Assembly (NCBI GenBank): GCA_947572385.1
Contig: CANPBX010000010.1
Coordinates: forward strand, 1-64,000
Length of the DNA stretch: 64,000 bases
From: an uncultured Clostridia bacterium
GTDB taxonomy: Bacteria > Bacillota > Clostridia > Oscillospirales > Acutalibacteraceae
Direction: 5' to 3'
The translations under genes were made by a program, and so were the position numbers. Shown piece by piece: positions 51,976 through 60,823 of the stretch. Below the pieces are notes generated by a model. It saw only the letters and a list, made by a program, of their open reading frames with translations, was not told where the DNA came from and ran no database searches. Positions within the stretch are counted from its first letter, which is position 1; each line of letters opens with the position of its first letter.

Positions 51976-52564
51976 ACAACAGAAGAAGATATACAAAATC
52001 TTCAAGTCAGTTGCAGGCCGGATGGGTCGGAAGTAGCGAGCTGGAATGGCAAAGCCTAAAAGCTCAGTGAAAACGGCGGGGAGAGGATATCAGCCGCAGG
52101 GCAAAGAAAAAGCCGGCAGGTAGCTCCAGGACGGAGTGAAAGATAAAAAGACAAGGCCGGATGCAGGCGGCAGCCAGTAAGGCGGCAAAATTATTGACGG
52201 AAAGGCGGGCGAGTCCAATGGACAGCAGTATCGAATCACAGCACGGCGGGCTCGCGGCCCGCAAATGAATATAGATGAAGCCCTAAACAACAGAACATAA
52301 GAAAGGCAGGTCAATATTATAGTTGGACATATTGAAGTCCCGCAATGACCAGCAGGCATGGACCTGACCGGATCCCGCAAATTACATAGCTTAACAAAGC
52401 AGGTCGTAAAATAAAAATGCGGACAGGTGGATCAGGACTGATATGCCGGAAAAGGAAGATATCCCAATGGGCTGTTGAGTGTTCTTTGAAAAGTTCACAG
52501 AAAGTGTTAAACTTCATCGATAAATAAGAGGTCTCCGGGTCGCTACCGGGGACCTTTCTTATTT
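51976..52564 (+). ncRNA. large orphan structured non-coding RNA (~590 nt)
   Basis: A consensus promoter and a strong terminator bound about 590 bases with no credible reading frame and no ribosome site. The sequence is purine-rich with A-rich joints and many short GC hairpins. Examples are GAAGAT/ATCTTC at the 5' end, a GAGCT...AGCTC arm with an inner GGC/GCC, GCTCC/GGAGT, GTCC/GGAC, GCGGGC/GCCCGC (52246-52262) and TCAATAT/ATATTGA. It is not RNase P RNA, tmRNA, SRP RNA or a riboswitch by motif. Size and lineage fit the ROOL class or another ornate large RNA, but I cannot confirm by sequence. Confidence 0.65.
52522..52564 (+). terminator. terminator of the large RNA
   Basis: AAATAAGAGGTC-CCGGG pairs with CCGGG-GACC-TTTCTTATTT around the loop TCGCTA. 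Confidence 0.88.
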
Positions 52565-52595
52565 GCATTTTTATCCGCTTTCCAGAAAGTTCACC

Positions 52596-52624
52596 TTGAA
52601 TTTCTGCTGGATATGATGTATAAT
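52596..52624 (+). promoter_or_regulatory. promoter of the HD-domain gene
   Basis: TTGAAT (52596-52601), 17-bp spacer, TATAAT (52619-52624). Confidence 0.85.
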
Positions 52625-52658
52625 ACAGCATATATACCATATTTTAGGAGGCATCTGA

Positions 52659-53141
52659 ATGGCAAAGCACTGGGACTCCGACGCTTTCTGGCGTCACTAT
52701 ACCGACCTTATCAGCGGCTCCAATTTGGGGAGCATGGCCGGATACCCTCAGCACGGGAATACCTGCCGGCTGCTGCACAGCGTGGCTGTTGCATATTATA
52801 GCTGCCGCTTGGCGGCACTGCTGGGCGGAAGGTTCCATATGAGGGACATGGCAAGAGGCGCCCTTTTTCACGACTACTTCTTTTATGACGCCCAGGACGG
52901 AGACCCTGCCCATAAAAAGCATTGGTCCCGACACCCTGACATAGCCTGGCGCAATGCCGCAAAGGAGCTGGAGCTCACCGGCATTGAGGCGGACATAATA
53001 CGTACCCATATGTTTCCCTTGACTCCCCGCCCCCCAAAGTATCGTGAAGGCGCAGTAGTCACACTGGTGGATAAGGGCTGCTCGGTGTATGAGTTCTTCA
53101 AGAGAAAGCGCCCCTACCCAAAGCTTGCGGGAAGGGTGTAG
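52659..53141 (+). CDS. HD-domain phosphohydrolase-like protein
   Basis: This 160-residue protein has metal-site motifs of the HD superfamily: CRLLHSVAVAYYSCRL, then GALFHDYFFYDAQD (the HD pair), then RTHMFPL and VTLVDKGCSVYEFF. It resembles the short predicted HD hydrolases of Clostridia. The substrate is unknown. AGGAGG lies eight bases before the ATG, and the gene has its own promoter and terminator. Confidence 0.88.
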   Translation: MAKHWDSDAFWRHYTDLISGSNLGSMAGYPQHGNTCRLLHSVAVAYYSCRLAALLGGRFHMRDMARGALFHDYFFYDAQDGDPAHKKHWSRHPDIAWRNAAKELELTGIEADIIRTHMFPLTPRPPKYREGAVVTLVDKGCSVYEFFKRKRPYPKLAGRV

Positions 53142-53151
53142 ATGGATCTTG

Positions 53152-53177
53152 CCGTCCGGTTTTCCGGGCGGTTTTTG
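53152..53177 (+). terminator. terminator of the HD-domain gene
   Basis: CCGTCCGG pairs with CCGGGCGG, followed by TTTTTG. Confidence 0.88.
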
Positions 53178-53227
53178 TTTGCTGACTGCTCTTAAGGAAA
53201 AGGCCGATGTCATCCAAGCCGCAGCAC

Positions 53228-53256
53228 TTGCATTTTTTGGGAAAAAGAGTTATAAT
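53228..53256 (+). promoter_or_regulatory. promoter of the GtrA-LCP operon
   Basis: TTGCAT (53228-53233), 17-bp spacer, TATAAT (53251-53256). Confidence 0.8.
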
Positions 53257-53358
53257 ATACCGGTTATATCATGCAGGGACAGGCCCCGGGGCGTTTTTTC
53301 TCCCGGATCCCGGGCAAGCTATATCTGCCAGGGGCTATTTCCTAAGGAGGCGGCAAAG

Positions 53359-53808
53359 GTGCGAACACTCTTTGAAAAGTACCGTGAGCTGATACTTTAC
53401 GTGGTATTCGGCGGTCTCACCACACTAGTGGATTGGGTGAGCTACTGGCTCATGACGGACGGTATGCACGTGCCCTACATGACGGCTGCATTTTTATCCC
53501 AGCTGATGTCGATCGTCTTCGCCTACGTGACTAACCGGCGCTTTGTATTTGAGAGCAGGGTGCGCGGGGCAGGAGCGGTGGCCCTGGAGATGGCTAAGTT
53601 TTTCGGGGCCAGAGGAGCGTCGCTGCTGCTGAACATGCTTGTGATGTTCGTGGGAGTGGATCTGCTGCATGTGAACGACAAGCTTATAAAGGTGATAGCC
53701 AGTGTGCTGGTGATCATCGCAAACTACATTTTCAGCAAGCTCTTTGTGTTCCGCGGTCCGGGGCATGAGGGCGGCGGGGAGGACCCTAATGGCAAAGAGA
53801 AAAAATGA
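53359..53808 (+). CDS. GtrA-family membrane protein
   Basis: This 149-residue protein has four membrane helices with the GtrA pattern: ILYVVFGGLTTLVDWVSYW, FAYVTNRRFVFES and ANYIFSKLFVFRG. GtrA proteins help move lipid-linked sugars across the membrane for wall-polymer or glycan decoration. The start is GTG 53359, eight bases after AAGGAGG, because the longer frame runs upstream of the promoter. It overlaps the next LCP gene by 20 bases. Confidence 0.9.
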   Translation: MRTLFEKYRELILYVVFGGLTTLVDWVSYWLMTDGMHVPYMTAAFLSQLMSIVFAYVTNRRFVFESRVRGAGAVALEMAKFFGARGASLLLNMLVMFVGVDLLHVNDKLIKVIASVLVIIANYIFSKLFVFRGPGHEGGGEDPNGKEKK

Positions 53809-54964
53809 GCAGGCCTTTCAGGATGTTTCCAGCTATTCTAACGGTGAAGGCAAGAAGCGGCGCAAGGGCCGCAGGGTGAGGATCGCGCTCCAGTGCGCGG
53901 CGTGTTTGCTGTGCGTTATAATGATACTGTTCGGCTCGGCGCTGATATACATATCGATGGATGTTATCAGCGAGCTGAGCACCACCACCATCACTAAGGA
54001 CCCGGCCCTTCTGGGTATCAACGATAACCCGGTAGTAGACTATGCCCAGGACGACAGCATCATAAATATCGCCATGTTCGGCGTGGACTCCAGAAACAGC
54101 GAGTTCAGGGGGCTCTCAGACGTCACTATGATACTCACCGTCGACAATAAGCACGATACTGTAAAGATGACCTCTATTCTCAGGGACAGCCTGGTCTATA
54201 TTGAGGGCGACGGCTACGGCGGGGCGTACTATAACACCAACAATAAGATGAACGCAGCCTACTCCTGGGGAGGCCCTGAGCTTGCCATCCGTACCCTGAA
54301 CCAGAACTTCGGCCTGCGCATCGAGGATTATGTGACCATAAATTTTGTGAATATGGCGGCTATCGTTGACGCCTTCGGGGGCGTGGAGATGGAGGTAACT
54401 GCCGAAGAGATAGACGAGATAAACCTGAATCTCCGCAACCTTATCTGGGAGGTCGAAGACCAGAAAAACCAGGACTACTATAATGGGATCGAAAATACGA
54501 ACTATCCCCAGGTGGTAGACAGCGATTTCATGTACGCCACCGGCGATGTGGATACCTACCTCTTGAACGGCAACCAGGCGGTGTCCTATGGGCGCATAAG
54601 AAATATAGGAAGCGACTTTGGACGGGTTGAACGCCAGCAGAAGGTGCTCACCGCCCTGATAAGCCGGGTGAAGACCTTCGGCGTGGCCGAGTACCCGAAC
54701 CTGGTGAAGAAGCTGGCCCCATATGTGGATACGAGCCTCTCCATAAATGATATTATAGGTATGCTCCCCATACTCGCCACTGACCTTTCTGTGGAGCGCA
54801 TATCCGTGCCGGACCCCGACGCAGAGACGGACCTGCAGGATATTAAGTACGACCTGGTGTATAATTTGGAGAACGCGGCGAAGCGTATGAGCGCCTTCAT
54901 GTTCGAGGAGGGCTCGCCGTACTGGGAGGAATATAAGGACATAGTAGAGGCCTCCAAAAAGTAG
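53789..54964 (+). CDS. LytR-CpsA-Psr (LCP) family protein 1
   Basis: This 391-residue membrane-anchored enzyme has a basic cytosolic N-terminus, one membrane helix (about 32-54) and an extracellular LCP domain. The domain carries IAMFGVDSRN, SILRDSLVYIEG with the catalytic Arg/Asp region, NAAYSWGGPELAIRTLNQNF and AVSYGRIRNIG. LCP enzymes attach teichoic acids or capsules to peptidoglycan. The ATG at 53789 is six bases after GGGGAGG. Confidence 0.93.
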   Translation: MAKRKNEQAFQDVSSYSNGEGKKRRKGRRVRIALQCAACLLCVIMILFGSALIYISMDVISELSTTTITKDPALLGINDNPVVDYAQDDSIINIAMFGVDSRNSEFRGLSDVTMILTVDNKHDTVKMTSILRDSLVYIEGDGYGGAYYNTNNKMNAAYSWGGPELAIRTLNQNFGLRIEDYVTINFVNMAAIVDAFGGVEMEVTAEEIDEINLNLRNLIWEVEDQKNQDYYNGIENTNYPQVVDSDFMYATGDVDTYLLNGNQAVSYGRIRNIGSDFGRVERQQKVLTALISRVKTFGVAEYPNLVKKLAPYVDTSLSINDIIGMLPILATDLSVERISVPDPDAETDLQDIKYDLVYNLENAAKRMSAFMFEEGSPYWEEYKDIVEASKK

Positions 54965-55002
54965 CGCAGTCAAAACAAAGGATATTATAAGGGAATCAGT
55001 AA

Positions 55003-56226
55003 ATGGGACAGAAAAAAGATAACAGGGCGGCAGGCCGCCACTCCGCGCCAGCAGGACGGGAAAGGCCCCGGCGCGAGGCCCTAAAGGACAATTATTACTA
55101 TGAGGACAGGCAGTTTGAGGATGTGTCCAGCTACTCCTCTGAATCCCGCCGGCAGCTGGACCGGGCAGCTGTAAAGCGGGCAAAAATGGCTCCCCAAAGG
55201 CAGGGGCCCGCGCGCAGGGGGAGGCCCGCCCCCAAGCCAAAGCGCCGGATAAATGCCGGGGCGGTCATAGCGTGGATGGCGTTCCTGCTGGTGGTAGGCG
55301 GAGTGGGGCTGTTTATCTATATGTTCTCAGGCCTGAAGGTCACTGACCTGGACGGAGACCTGGCTGTATCGGAGGGACAGGCTGGGGTAAAGAATATAGC
55401 GATGTTCGGCGTGGACAGCAGGGACGGAGAGAACGTAGGCCGTTCGGACGCGGTGATGGTGCTGAGCATAGACAGCCGGAGCCATACTTTGAAAATGTCT
55501 TCATTTATGAGGGACAGCAATGTGTATATCGAGGGCTACGGCTACGATAAGCTCACCCATGCCTACGCCTACGGCGGGCCGGAGCTTGCAGTGCGCACCA
55601 TAAACCAGAACTTCGGGCTTGACATAACAGACTATATTACAGTGAATTTCTACGACATGACGGAGATAGTTGACGCCTTTGGAGGCGTGGAGCTGGAGAT
55701 CACCGGGGAGGAGATGCTGGAGGTGAACCGCAACCTCTTCAACCTCAGCCGCGAGGCCGAGAACGAGGGCTCGAAGGCTCCTATCAGGCATGACGACTAC
55801 TTCACCGCTACCGACGGCACGCATAATATGATCGACGGGGAGTTTATCGGCGGCAAGTACCTCCTCAACGGCGCCCAGGCTGTGGCTTACTCCCGCATCC
55901 GCTACATCGGCGGCGACGGCGAGCGTACCAGCCGCCAGCATGAGGTACTAAAAGGGCTGCTGCAGCGGGCCAAGCAGCGCACAGTATTTAGCTGGCCCTC
56001 TATAGTCCACGGTGTAGTGCCCCACTGCGAGACCTCCATGGGCTTTATGGATATTGTGAAGCAGGTGCCATTTGCTTTCGGGCATATCAAAATTGAGAGT
56101 GCCACCTTCCCCGGCGCGGCAGAGGGGGCATATGACACCAAGAACGAGAACGAGCAGTATGTTATGGGCTTCGACGAAGACCTTATGAGAGAAAACCTGC
56201 ACCGGTTTATTTACGGTGACAAATAA
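55003..56226 (+). CDS. LytR-CpsA-Psr (LCP) family protein 2
   Basis: This 407-residue paralog of the preceding gene has a longer, very basic N-terminal tail (about 90 residues), one membrane helix (about 85-107), and the same LCP landmarks: IAMFGVDSRD, SFMRDSNVYIEG, HAYAYGGPELAVRTINQNF and AVAYSRIRYIG. Both proteins share FEDVSSYS/FQDVSSYS in the cytosolic tail, which points to duplication. A 38-base gap separates them. Confidence 0.93.
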   Translation: MGQKKDNRAAGRHSAPAGRERPRREALKDNYYYEDRQFEDVSSYSSESRRQLDRAAVKRAKMAPQRQGPARRGRPAPKPKRRINAGAVIAWMAFLLVVGGVGLFIYMFSGLKVTDLDGDLAVSEGQAGVKNIAMFGVDSRDGENVGRSDAVMVLSIDSRSHTLKMSSFMRDSNVYIEGYGYDKLTHAYAYGGPELAVRTINQNFGLDITDYITVNFYDMTEIVDAFGGVELEITGEEMLEVNRNLFNLSREAENEGSKAPIRHDDYFTATDGTHNMIDGEFIGGKYLLNGAQAVAYSRIRYIGGDGERTSRQHEVLKGLLQRAKQRTVFSWPSIVHGVVPHCETSMGFMDIVKQVPFAFGHIKIESATFPGAAEGAYDTKNENEQYVMGFDEDLMRENLHRFIYGDK

Positions 56227-56240
56227 AAGGAGGACAATAC

Positions 56241-57173
56241 ATGAGTGAACCTGTACTGGTCATTATGGCTGCAGGCCTTGGAAGCCGCTACGGTGGGGGA
56301 GGCCTCAAGCAAGTGGACCCGGTGGGTCCCTGCGGGGAGAGGATAATTGATTTCTCCATGTACGACGCCTATAGGGCCGGCTTCCGCAGGGTGGTCTGCG
56401 TTATAAAGCGCGGCATGCTGGAGGATTTCAAGAAGGAGATAGCCGCCCCCATTGAGAAGTACATGCAGATAGACTACGCTTTCCAGGAGCTCACCGACAT
56501 ACCCGAGGGATGCGATATACCCGAGGGCAGGGAGAAGCCATGGGGCACCGGCCACGCTGCTCTCTGCGGGGCCAGGCTCTGCGGGGACGCGCCATATGCA
56601 GTGATAAATGCCGACGATTTTTATGGGCGGGAGGCCTATGGGAAGCTCTATGATTTCCTGAAGTCCGCCGATCTTGAGGGCCCGGTACAGGATCTGTGCA
56701 TGGTGGGCTATCAGGTGAAAAACACCATCTCCGAAAACGGCTGCGTGGCCCGGGGGGTCTGCGCCACTGAGGGCGGTATGCTTGCACAGGTGGTGGAGCG
56801 CACCAAGATAGGACGCACTCCCGACGGAAATATCGGCTACAGTGAGGACGACGGCGAGACCTGGGTGCATATCCCCCCCGAGACCCCGGTGTCCATGCAG
56901 TTCTGGGGCTTCACCCCCGGCTTCACAAAATCCCTTGAAGAGGAGTATGCCCGTTTCTTTAGGGAAGACCTCCCGAAGGACCCCTTAAAGGGAGAGTTCT
57001 TCCTGCCGTTTGCCGTAAACGCCATGCTCCAGCAGGGCAGGGCAACGGTCAGGGTGCTTGAGACCGCAGGCAAGTGGTACGGCGTGACCTACAGGGTGGA
57101 CCGCCAGTCTGTGGTGGAAGCCCTGCAGGAGCTCACCGGCAAGGGGGAATACCCCACGCCGCTTTGGGGATGA
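56241..57173 (+). CDS. sugar-phosphate nucleotidyltransferase
   Basis: This 310-residue nucleotidyltransferase starts VLVIMAAGLGSRYGGGGLKQ, with the nucleotide-binding GLGSRY, and has a metal-binding Asp in AVINADDFYGREAY. GKPWGTGHA-like KPWGTGHAALCGA contacts the sugar or base. It activates a sugar 1-phosphate, perhaps for the wall polymer handled by the GtrA and LCP proteins. The substrate is not determined. It starts 14 bases after the second LCP gene. Confidence 0.88.
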   Translation: MSEPVLVIMAAGLGSRYGGGGLKQVDPVGPCGERIIDFSMYDAYRAGFRRVVCVIKRGMLEDFKKEIAAPIEKYMQIDYAFQELTDIPEGCDIPEGREKPWGTGHAALCGARLCGDAPYAVINADDFYGREAYGKLYDFLKSADLEGPVQDLCMVGYQVKNTISENGCVARGVCATEGGMLAQVVERTKIGRTPDGNIGYSEDDGETWVHIPPETPVSMQFWGFTPGFTKSLEEEYARFFREDLPKDPLKGEFFLPFAVNAMLQQGRATVRVLETAGKWYGVTYRVDRQSVVEALQELTGKGEYPTPLWG

Positions 57174-57194
57174 TCAGATAATATAGTCCGCAGA

Positions 57195-57220
57195 CGCCGC
57201 TCATCTGGGCGGCGCTTTTT
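57195..57220 (+). terminator. terminator of the GtrA-LCP operon
   Basis: CGCCGC (57195-57200) pairs with GCGGCG (57209-57214), followed by CTTTTT. Confidence 0.85.
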
Positions 57221-57324
57221 ATGCCGTGGGAACAGTTACACATAGAACTTGGTCGAATTTTGTGAAACTTTACAAAGCTGAGGTCTTTATTACGCGATCT
57301 TTCCAAAAAATAACTAAAAACCAC

Positions 57325-57352
57325 TTGAAATTTTTTTCAGATATGGTATTAT
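57325..57352 (+). promoter_or_regulatory. glg operon promoter
   Basis: TTGAAA (57325-57330), 16-bp spacer, TATTAT (57347-57352). Confidence 0.65.
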
Positions 57353-57358
57353 AAGAGC

Positions 57359-57372
57359 AGGGAGATCTCCCT
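57359..57372. promoter_or_regulatory. 14-bp perfect palindrome at the glg transcription start
   Basis: AGGGAGATCTCCCT lies six bases after the -10 box, at the predicted +1. Position and symmetry suit a repressor operator. Confidence 0.6.
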
Positions 57373-57453
57373 CCTAGTATGGCTGGCTGTAGAGCGGCGC
57401 ATTTGCCCGCAGGACTAGAAGGCCGGTCGAAAGAAAGGAACGTGACTGCAGCT

Positions 57454-59484
57454 ATGAATACTGAACTGACCGGTGAAAAGAAGGTCCCTGCTGGCGCGCA
57501 GGCAAAGGATGACCCGGAGCAGGTGCCACTATTCCTGTTTCACAGCGGCAAGAACCGGCGCCTATATGAGTATATGGGTGTGCATAAGACCACCCGTAAT
57601 GGGAAAAGGTGCATGGTGGCAAGGGTCTGGGCTCCAAAGGCCCGGGCAGTGTCCTTGGTAGGCAATTTCTGCAACTGGGACAGCGCCAAGTATCCCATGA
57701 AAAAGGTGGACGACAGCGTCTGGGAATGCTATACGGACTTTGAGTTTGAGCCTTATGAGATGTATAAGTTCTATATTAAGACCGCCTCTGGCGAGGACGC
57801 CTATAAGGCGGACCCATTTGCCTGGCACACGGAGACCAGGCCCGGCACGGCCTCGCGATGGTACGAGCTGGAGGGCTACAGCTGGGGAGACTCCCTGTGG
57901 CAGAAGAAAAAGGAGACGGACAAGCACTACTCCCAGCCTGTGAACATATATGAAATGCACGCGGGCTCCTGGCGCAAATACGCGGACGGCTCAGTGTTTT
58001 CCTATGATAAGCTGGGGGATGAGCTCATACCATATGTTAAGGAGATGGGCTTCACCCATATTGAGTTCATGCCCCTGACGGAATACCCCTACGACGGTTC
58101 ATGGGGATATCAGGTGATGGGTTATTTCGCACCCACCTCCCGCTACGGACAGCCAAAGGACCTTATGAGGTTCGTAGACCGCTGCCATCAGGCGGGGATA
58201 GGCGTAATAATGGACTGGGTACCTGCCCACTTCCCCAGGGACGCGGCGGGCCTTGCCAAATTTGACGGCACTCCCTGTTACGAGTACGAGGACCCCAGAA
58301 AGGGCGAGCATAAGGAGTGGGGCACGCTGGTGTTTGACTACGGCAAGCCGGAGGTCATAAGCTTCCTGATGTCCAGCGCCGTATTCTGGCTCAAGGAGTA
58401 TCACGTGGACGGCCTGCGTGTTGACGCGGTGGCCTCGATGCTGTATCTGGACTATAACCGCCGGGACGGTGAATGGGTCCCCAACAAGGACGGCGGGAAG
58501 GAGAACCTGGAGGCGGTCGCTTTCCTCCAGGCGCTCAACGAGGCGGCCTTCGCTGAGGTGCTGGACCCGATGATGATAGCTGAGGAGAGCACCTCATGGC
58601 CTATGGTCTCAAAGCCCACCTTCATGGGCGGACTGGGCTTCAACTACAAGTGGAATATGGGCTGGATGAACGATATGCTCAGATATATGTCTATGGACCC
58701 GCTCTTTAGAAGCGGCAACCATAACAGCCTGACATTCTCATTCTTCTACGCCTTCTCCGAGAACTTTATCCTGCCCATCTCCCACGATGAGGTGGTGTAC
58801 GGCAAGGGTTCGCTGATAAATAAAATGCCAGGCACCGACGAGCAGAAGGCCGCGGGCATGAGGTGCTTTGTGACCTATATGATGGGCCATCCCGGCAAGA
58901 AGCTCCAGTTTATGGGTACGGAGTTCGCCCAGAAGGACGAGTGGAACTACGAAAGGGAGCTTGAGTGGTATCTCCTGCAGTATAAGGAGCATAAGGACGC
59001 CCAGGACTTCTTTAAGGCCGTGAACCACTTCTACCTTAGCCGTCCCGAGCTTTGGGAGGTGGACTTCTCCTGGGAGGGCTTTGAGTGGATAAGCAACGAC
59101 GACTATACCCAGAGCGTCATTGCCTTCAGGCGCAGATCCAAGGAGGGCAAGGAGCTTGTGTGTGTCTGCAACTTTGTGCCGGTCCAGCGTGAGCACTATA
59201 AAATAGGCATTCCCCAGTGGGGGACCTGGAGCGAGGTGTTCACCTCTGACGACAGCGCTTTCGGCGGCGGCGGCGTCACCAACGGCAAGAGCATAATGAC
59301 CATCGACGAGCCAATGCACGGTTGTGAGCAGTGCGTAGAGCTGACGCTGCCGGCAAACACAGTGTTCTTCCTTGAATGCACAAGGCCCGGCGTGAAGCCA
59401 AAGCCCAAGGCGGTCAAGAAGGAGAAGCCCAAGCCGGCTATAGTTACAGATACCGGTAGGCGCGCGGATACAGCCAGCGCGTAA
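57454..59484 (+). CDS. glgB: 1,4-alpha-glucan branching enzyme GlgB
   Basis: This 676-residue GH13 enzyme makes alpha-1,6 branches in glycogen. A CBM48 domain is near residues 65-160 (WAPKARAVSLVGNFCNW). The catalytic regions are DWVPAHFPRD, GLRVDAVASML (nucleophile Asp), MMIAEEST (acid/base Glu) and PISHDEVVYGKGS. The tail after about residue 640 is Lys/Pro-rich. I chose ATG 57454; the only Shine-Dalgarno-like site (AAAGGAA) is rather far at 13 bases, and a GTG at 57442 is too close. It is first in the glg operon. Confidence 0.96.
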   Translation: MNTELTGEKKVPAGAQAKDDPEQVPLFLFHSGKNRRLYEYMGVHKTTRNGKRCMVARVWAPKARAVSLVGNFCNWDSAKYPMKKVDDSVWECYTDFEFEPYEMYKFYIKTASGEDAYKADPFAWHTETRPGTASRWYELEGYSWGDSLWQKKKETDKHYSQPVNIYEMHAGSWRKYADGSVFSYDKLGDELIPYVKEMGFTHIEFMPLTEYPYDGSWGYQVMGYFAPTSRYGQPKDLMRFVDRCHQAGIGVIMDWVPAHFPRDAAGLAKFDGTPCYEYEDPRKGEHKEWGTLVFDYGKPEVISFLMSSAVFWLKEYHVDGLRVDAVASMLYLDYNRRDGEWVPNKDGGKENLEAVAFLQALNEAAFAEVLDPMMIAEESTSWPMVSKPTFMGGLGFNYKWNMGWMNDMLRYMSMDPLFRSGNHNSLTFSFFYAFSENFILPISHDEVVYGKGSLINKMPGTDEQKAAGMRCFVTYMMGHPGKKLQFMGTEFAQKDEWNYERELEWYLLQYKEHKDAQDFFKAVNHFYLSRPELWEVDFSWEGFEWISNDDYTQSVIAFRRRSKEGKELVCVCNFVPVQREHYKIGIPQWGTWSEVFTSDDSAFGGGGVTNGKSIMTIDEPMHGCEQCVELTLPANTVFFLECTRPGVKPKPKAVKKEKPKPAIVTDTGRRADTASA

Positions 59485-59565
59485 AACTTCCAGGCAAGAA
59501 AGCACCGTTTCCCATCGCGGAGGCTTTTCGTAATATATAAAAACGAGAATATAGGAGGACGAACA

Positions 59566-60777
59566 ATGTTACCCAAACAAGAGGTCGTAGCCATGCTGCT
59601 TGCGGGCGGCCAGGGCAGCAGGCTGGGTGTGCTTACAAAGGACATCGCCAAGCCCGCCGTGCCCTTCGGGGGAAAGTACCGCATTATAGACTTCCCCCTC
59701 TCCAACTGCGTCAATTCCGGCGTTGAGACTGTAGGCGTGCTTACCCAGTACCAGCCCCTGGAGCTCAACGAGTACATCGGCTCCGGCCAGCCCTGGGACC
59801 TGGACAGCATGAACGGCGGCGTGCATGTGCTCTCTCCCTATGAGAAGCGAAAGAATACCGACTGGTATAAGGGCACGGCTAACGCCATTACACAGAATAT
59901 CCCTTTCATTGACAGATATAATCCCGACTATGTGCTGGTCCTCTCCGGAGACCATATCTATAAGATGGACTATTCCAAGATGATAGCCTTCCACAAGGAG
60001 AAGGAGGCCGCTGTAACTATAGCTGTGCAGCAGGTGCCTATGGCTGAGGCCAGCCGCTTCGGGATCTTGAACACCAACGAGGACGACTCCATTTATGAGT
60101 TTGACGAGAAGCCCGCAAAGCCCAAGAACGACCTTGCAAATATGGGGATCTACGTATTCAGCTGGGATAAACTCAGAAAGTTCCTCTTAGCTGACGAGGA
60201 GGACCCTATGAGCTCAAACGACTTTGGCAAGAATGTGCTGCCCGCCATGCTGAATGCCGGCGAGCGCATGTACGCCTACCGCTTCAACGGCTACTGGAAG
60301 GACGTGGGTACCATTGACAGCCTCTGGGAGTCCAATATGGACATCCTGGACCCCAATGTGCCCCTGGACCTTAGCGACCCCGACTGGCGCATCTACAGCC
60401 GCAACCCTGTAATGCCGCCACACTATATCGCCAAGGGGGCCCATGTACAGAACTCTACTGTTGCTGAGGGCTGTAATGTATACGGAAACCTTGAGTTCTC
60501 CGTGCTCTTCGCTGGGGTATATGTAGCCCCAGGCGCGGAGGTGTACTCATCTATAATCATGCCCGGCGCCCGCATTGAGGAGGGAGCCAGGGTACAGTAC
60601 GCTATAGTTGCCGAGAACGCCGTAGTTGGCGCGGGGGCTGTGGTGGGCCAGAAGCCGGAGGATGTTGAGAACAAAGACGAGTGGGGCGTGGCGGTAGTCG
60701 GCCCTGGCTGCAAGGCGCCTCCAGGCGGCAGCGTAGCGCCCAAGGAGATGCTGGACGCTGAGGAGGCCGGCAAATGA
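59566..60777 (+). CDS. glgC: glucose-1-phosphate adenylyltransferase GlgC
   Basis: This 403-residue enzyme makes ADP-glucose, the donor for glycogen. [17 protein letters not shown] is the ATP-binding loop, [16 protein letters not shown] follows, and [15 protein letters not shown] holds the catalytic Asp. The C-terminal left-handed beta-helix contains [23 protein letters not shown] precedes the ATG. In Firmicutes the active enzyme is a GlgC/GlgD heterotetramer, and glgD follows. Confidence 0.97.
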   Translation: MLPKQEVVAMLLAGGQGSRLGVLTKDIAKPAVPFGGKYRIIDFPLSNCVNSGVETVGVLTQYQPLELNEYIGSGQPWDLDSMNGGVHVLSPYEKRKNTDWYKGTANAITQNIPFIDRYNPDYVLVLSGDHIYKMDYSKMIAFHKEKEAAVTIAVQQVPMAEASRFGILNTNEDDSIYEFDEKPAKPKNDLANMGIYVFSWDKLRKFLLADEEDPMSSNDFGKNVLPAMLNAGERMYAYRFNGYWKDVGTIDSLWESNMDILDPNVPLDLSDPDWRIYSRNPVMPPHYIAKGAHVQNSTVAEGCNVYGNLEFSVLFAGVYVAPGAEVYSSIIMPGARIEEGARVQYAIVAENAVVGAGAVVGQKPEDVENKDEWGVAVVGPGCKAPPGGSVAPKEMLDAEEAGK

Positions 60778-60823
60778 GTAAACTGCTGAATAATATGACT
60801 GAAACGAAAGGGAGATGGTCCAT

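Noticed and set aside
51976-52564. RNase P RNA, tmRNA or SRP RNA
   Set aside because: None of their hallmark conserved segments, nor a tRNA-like end, is present in this region.
54116-55240. A 374-codon minus-strand frame across the two LCP genes
   Set aside because: It spans two genes and their gap, has no recognisable motif, and follows codon-position bias of the plus-strand genes.
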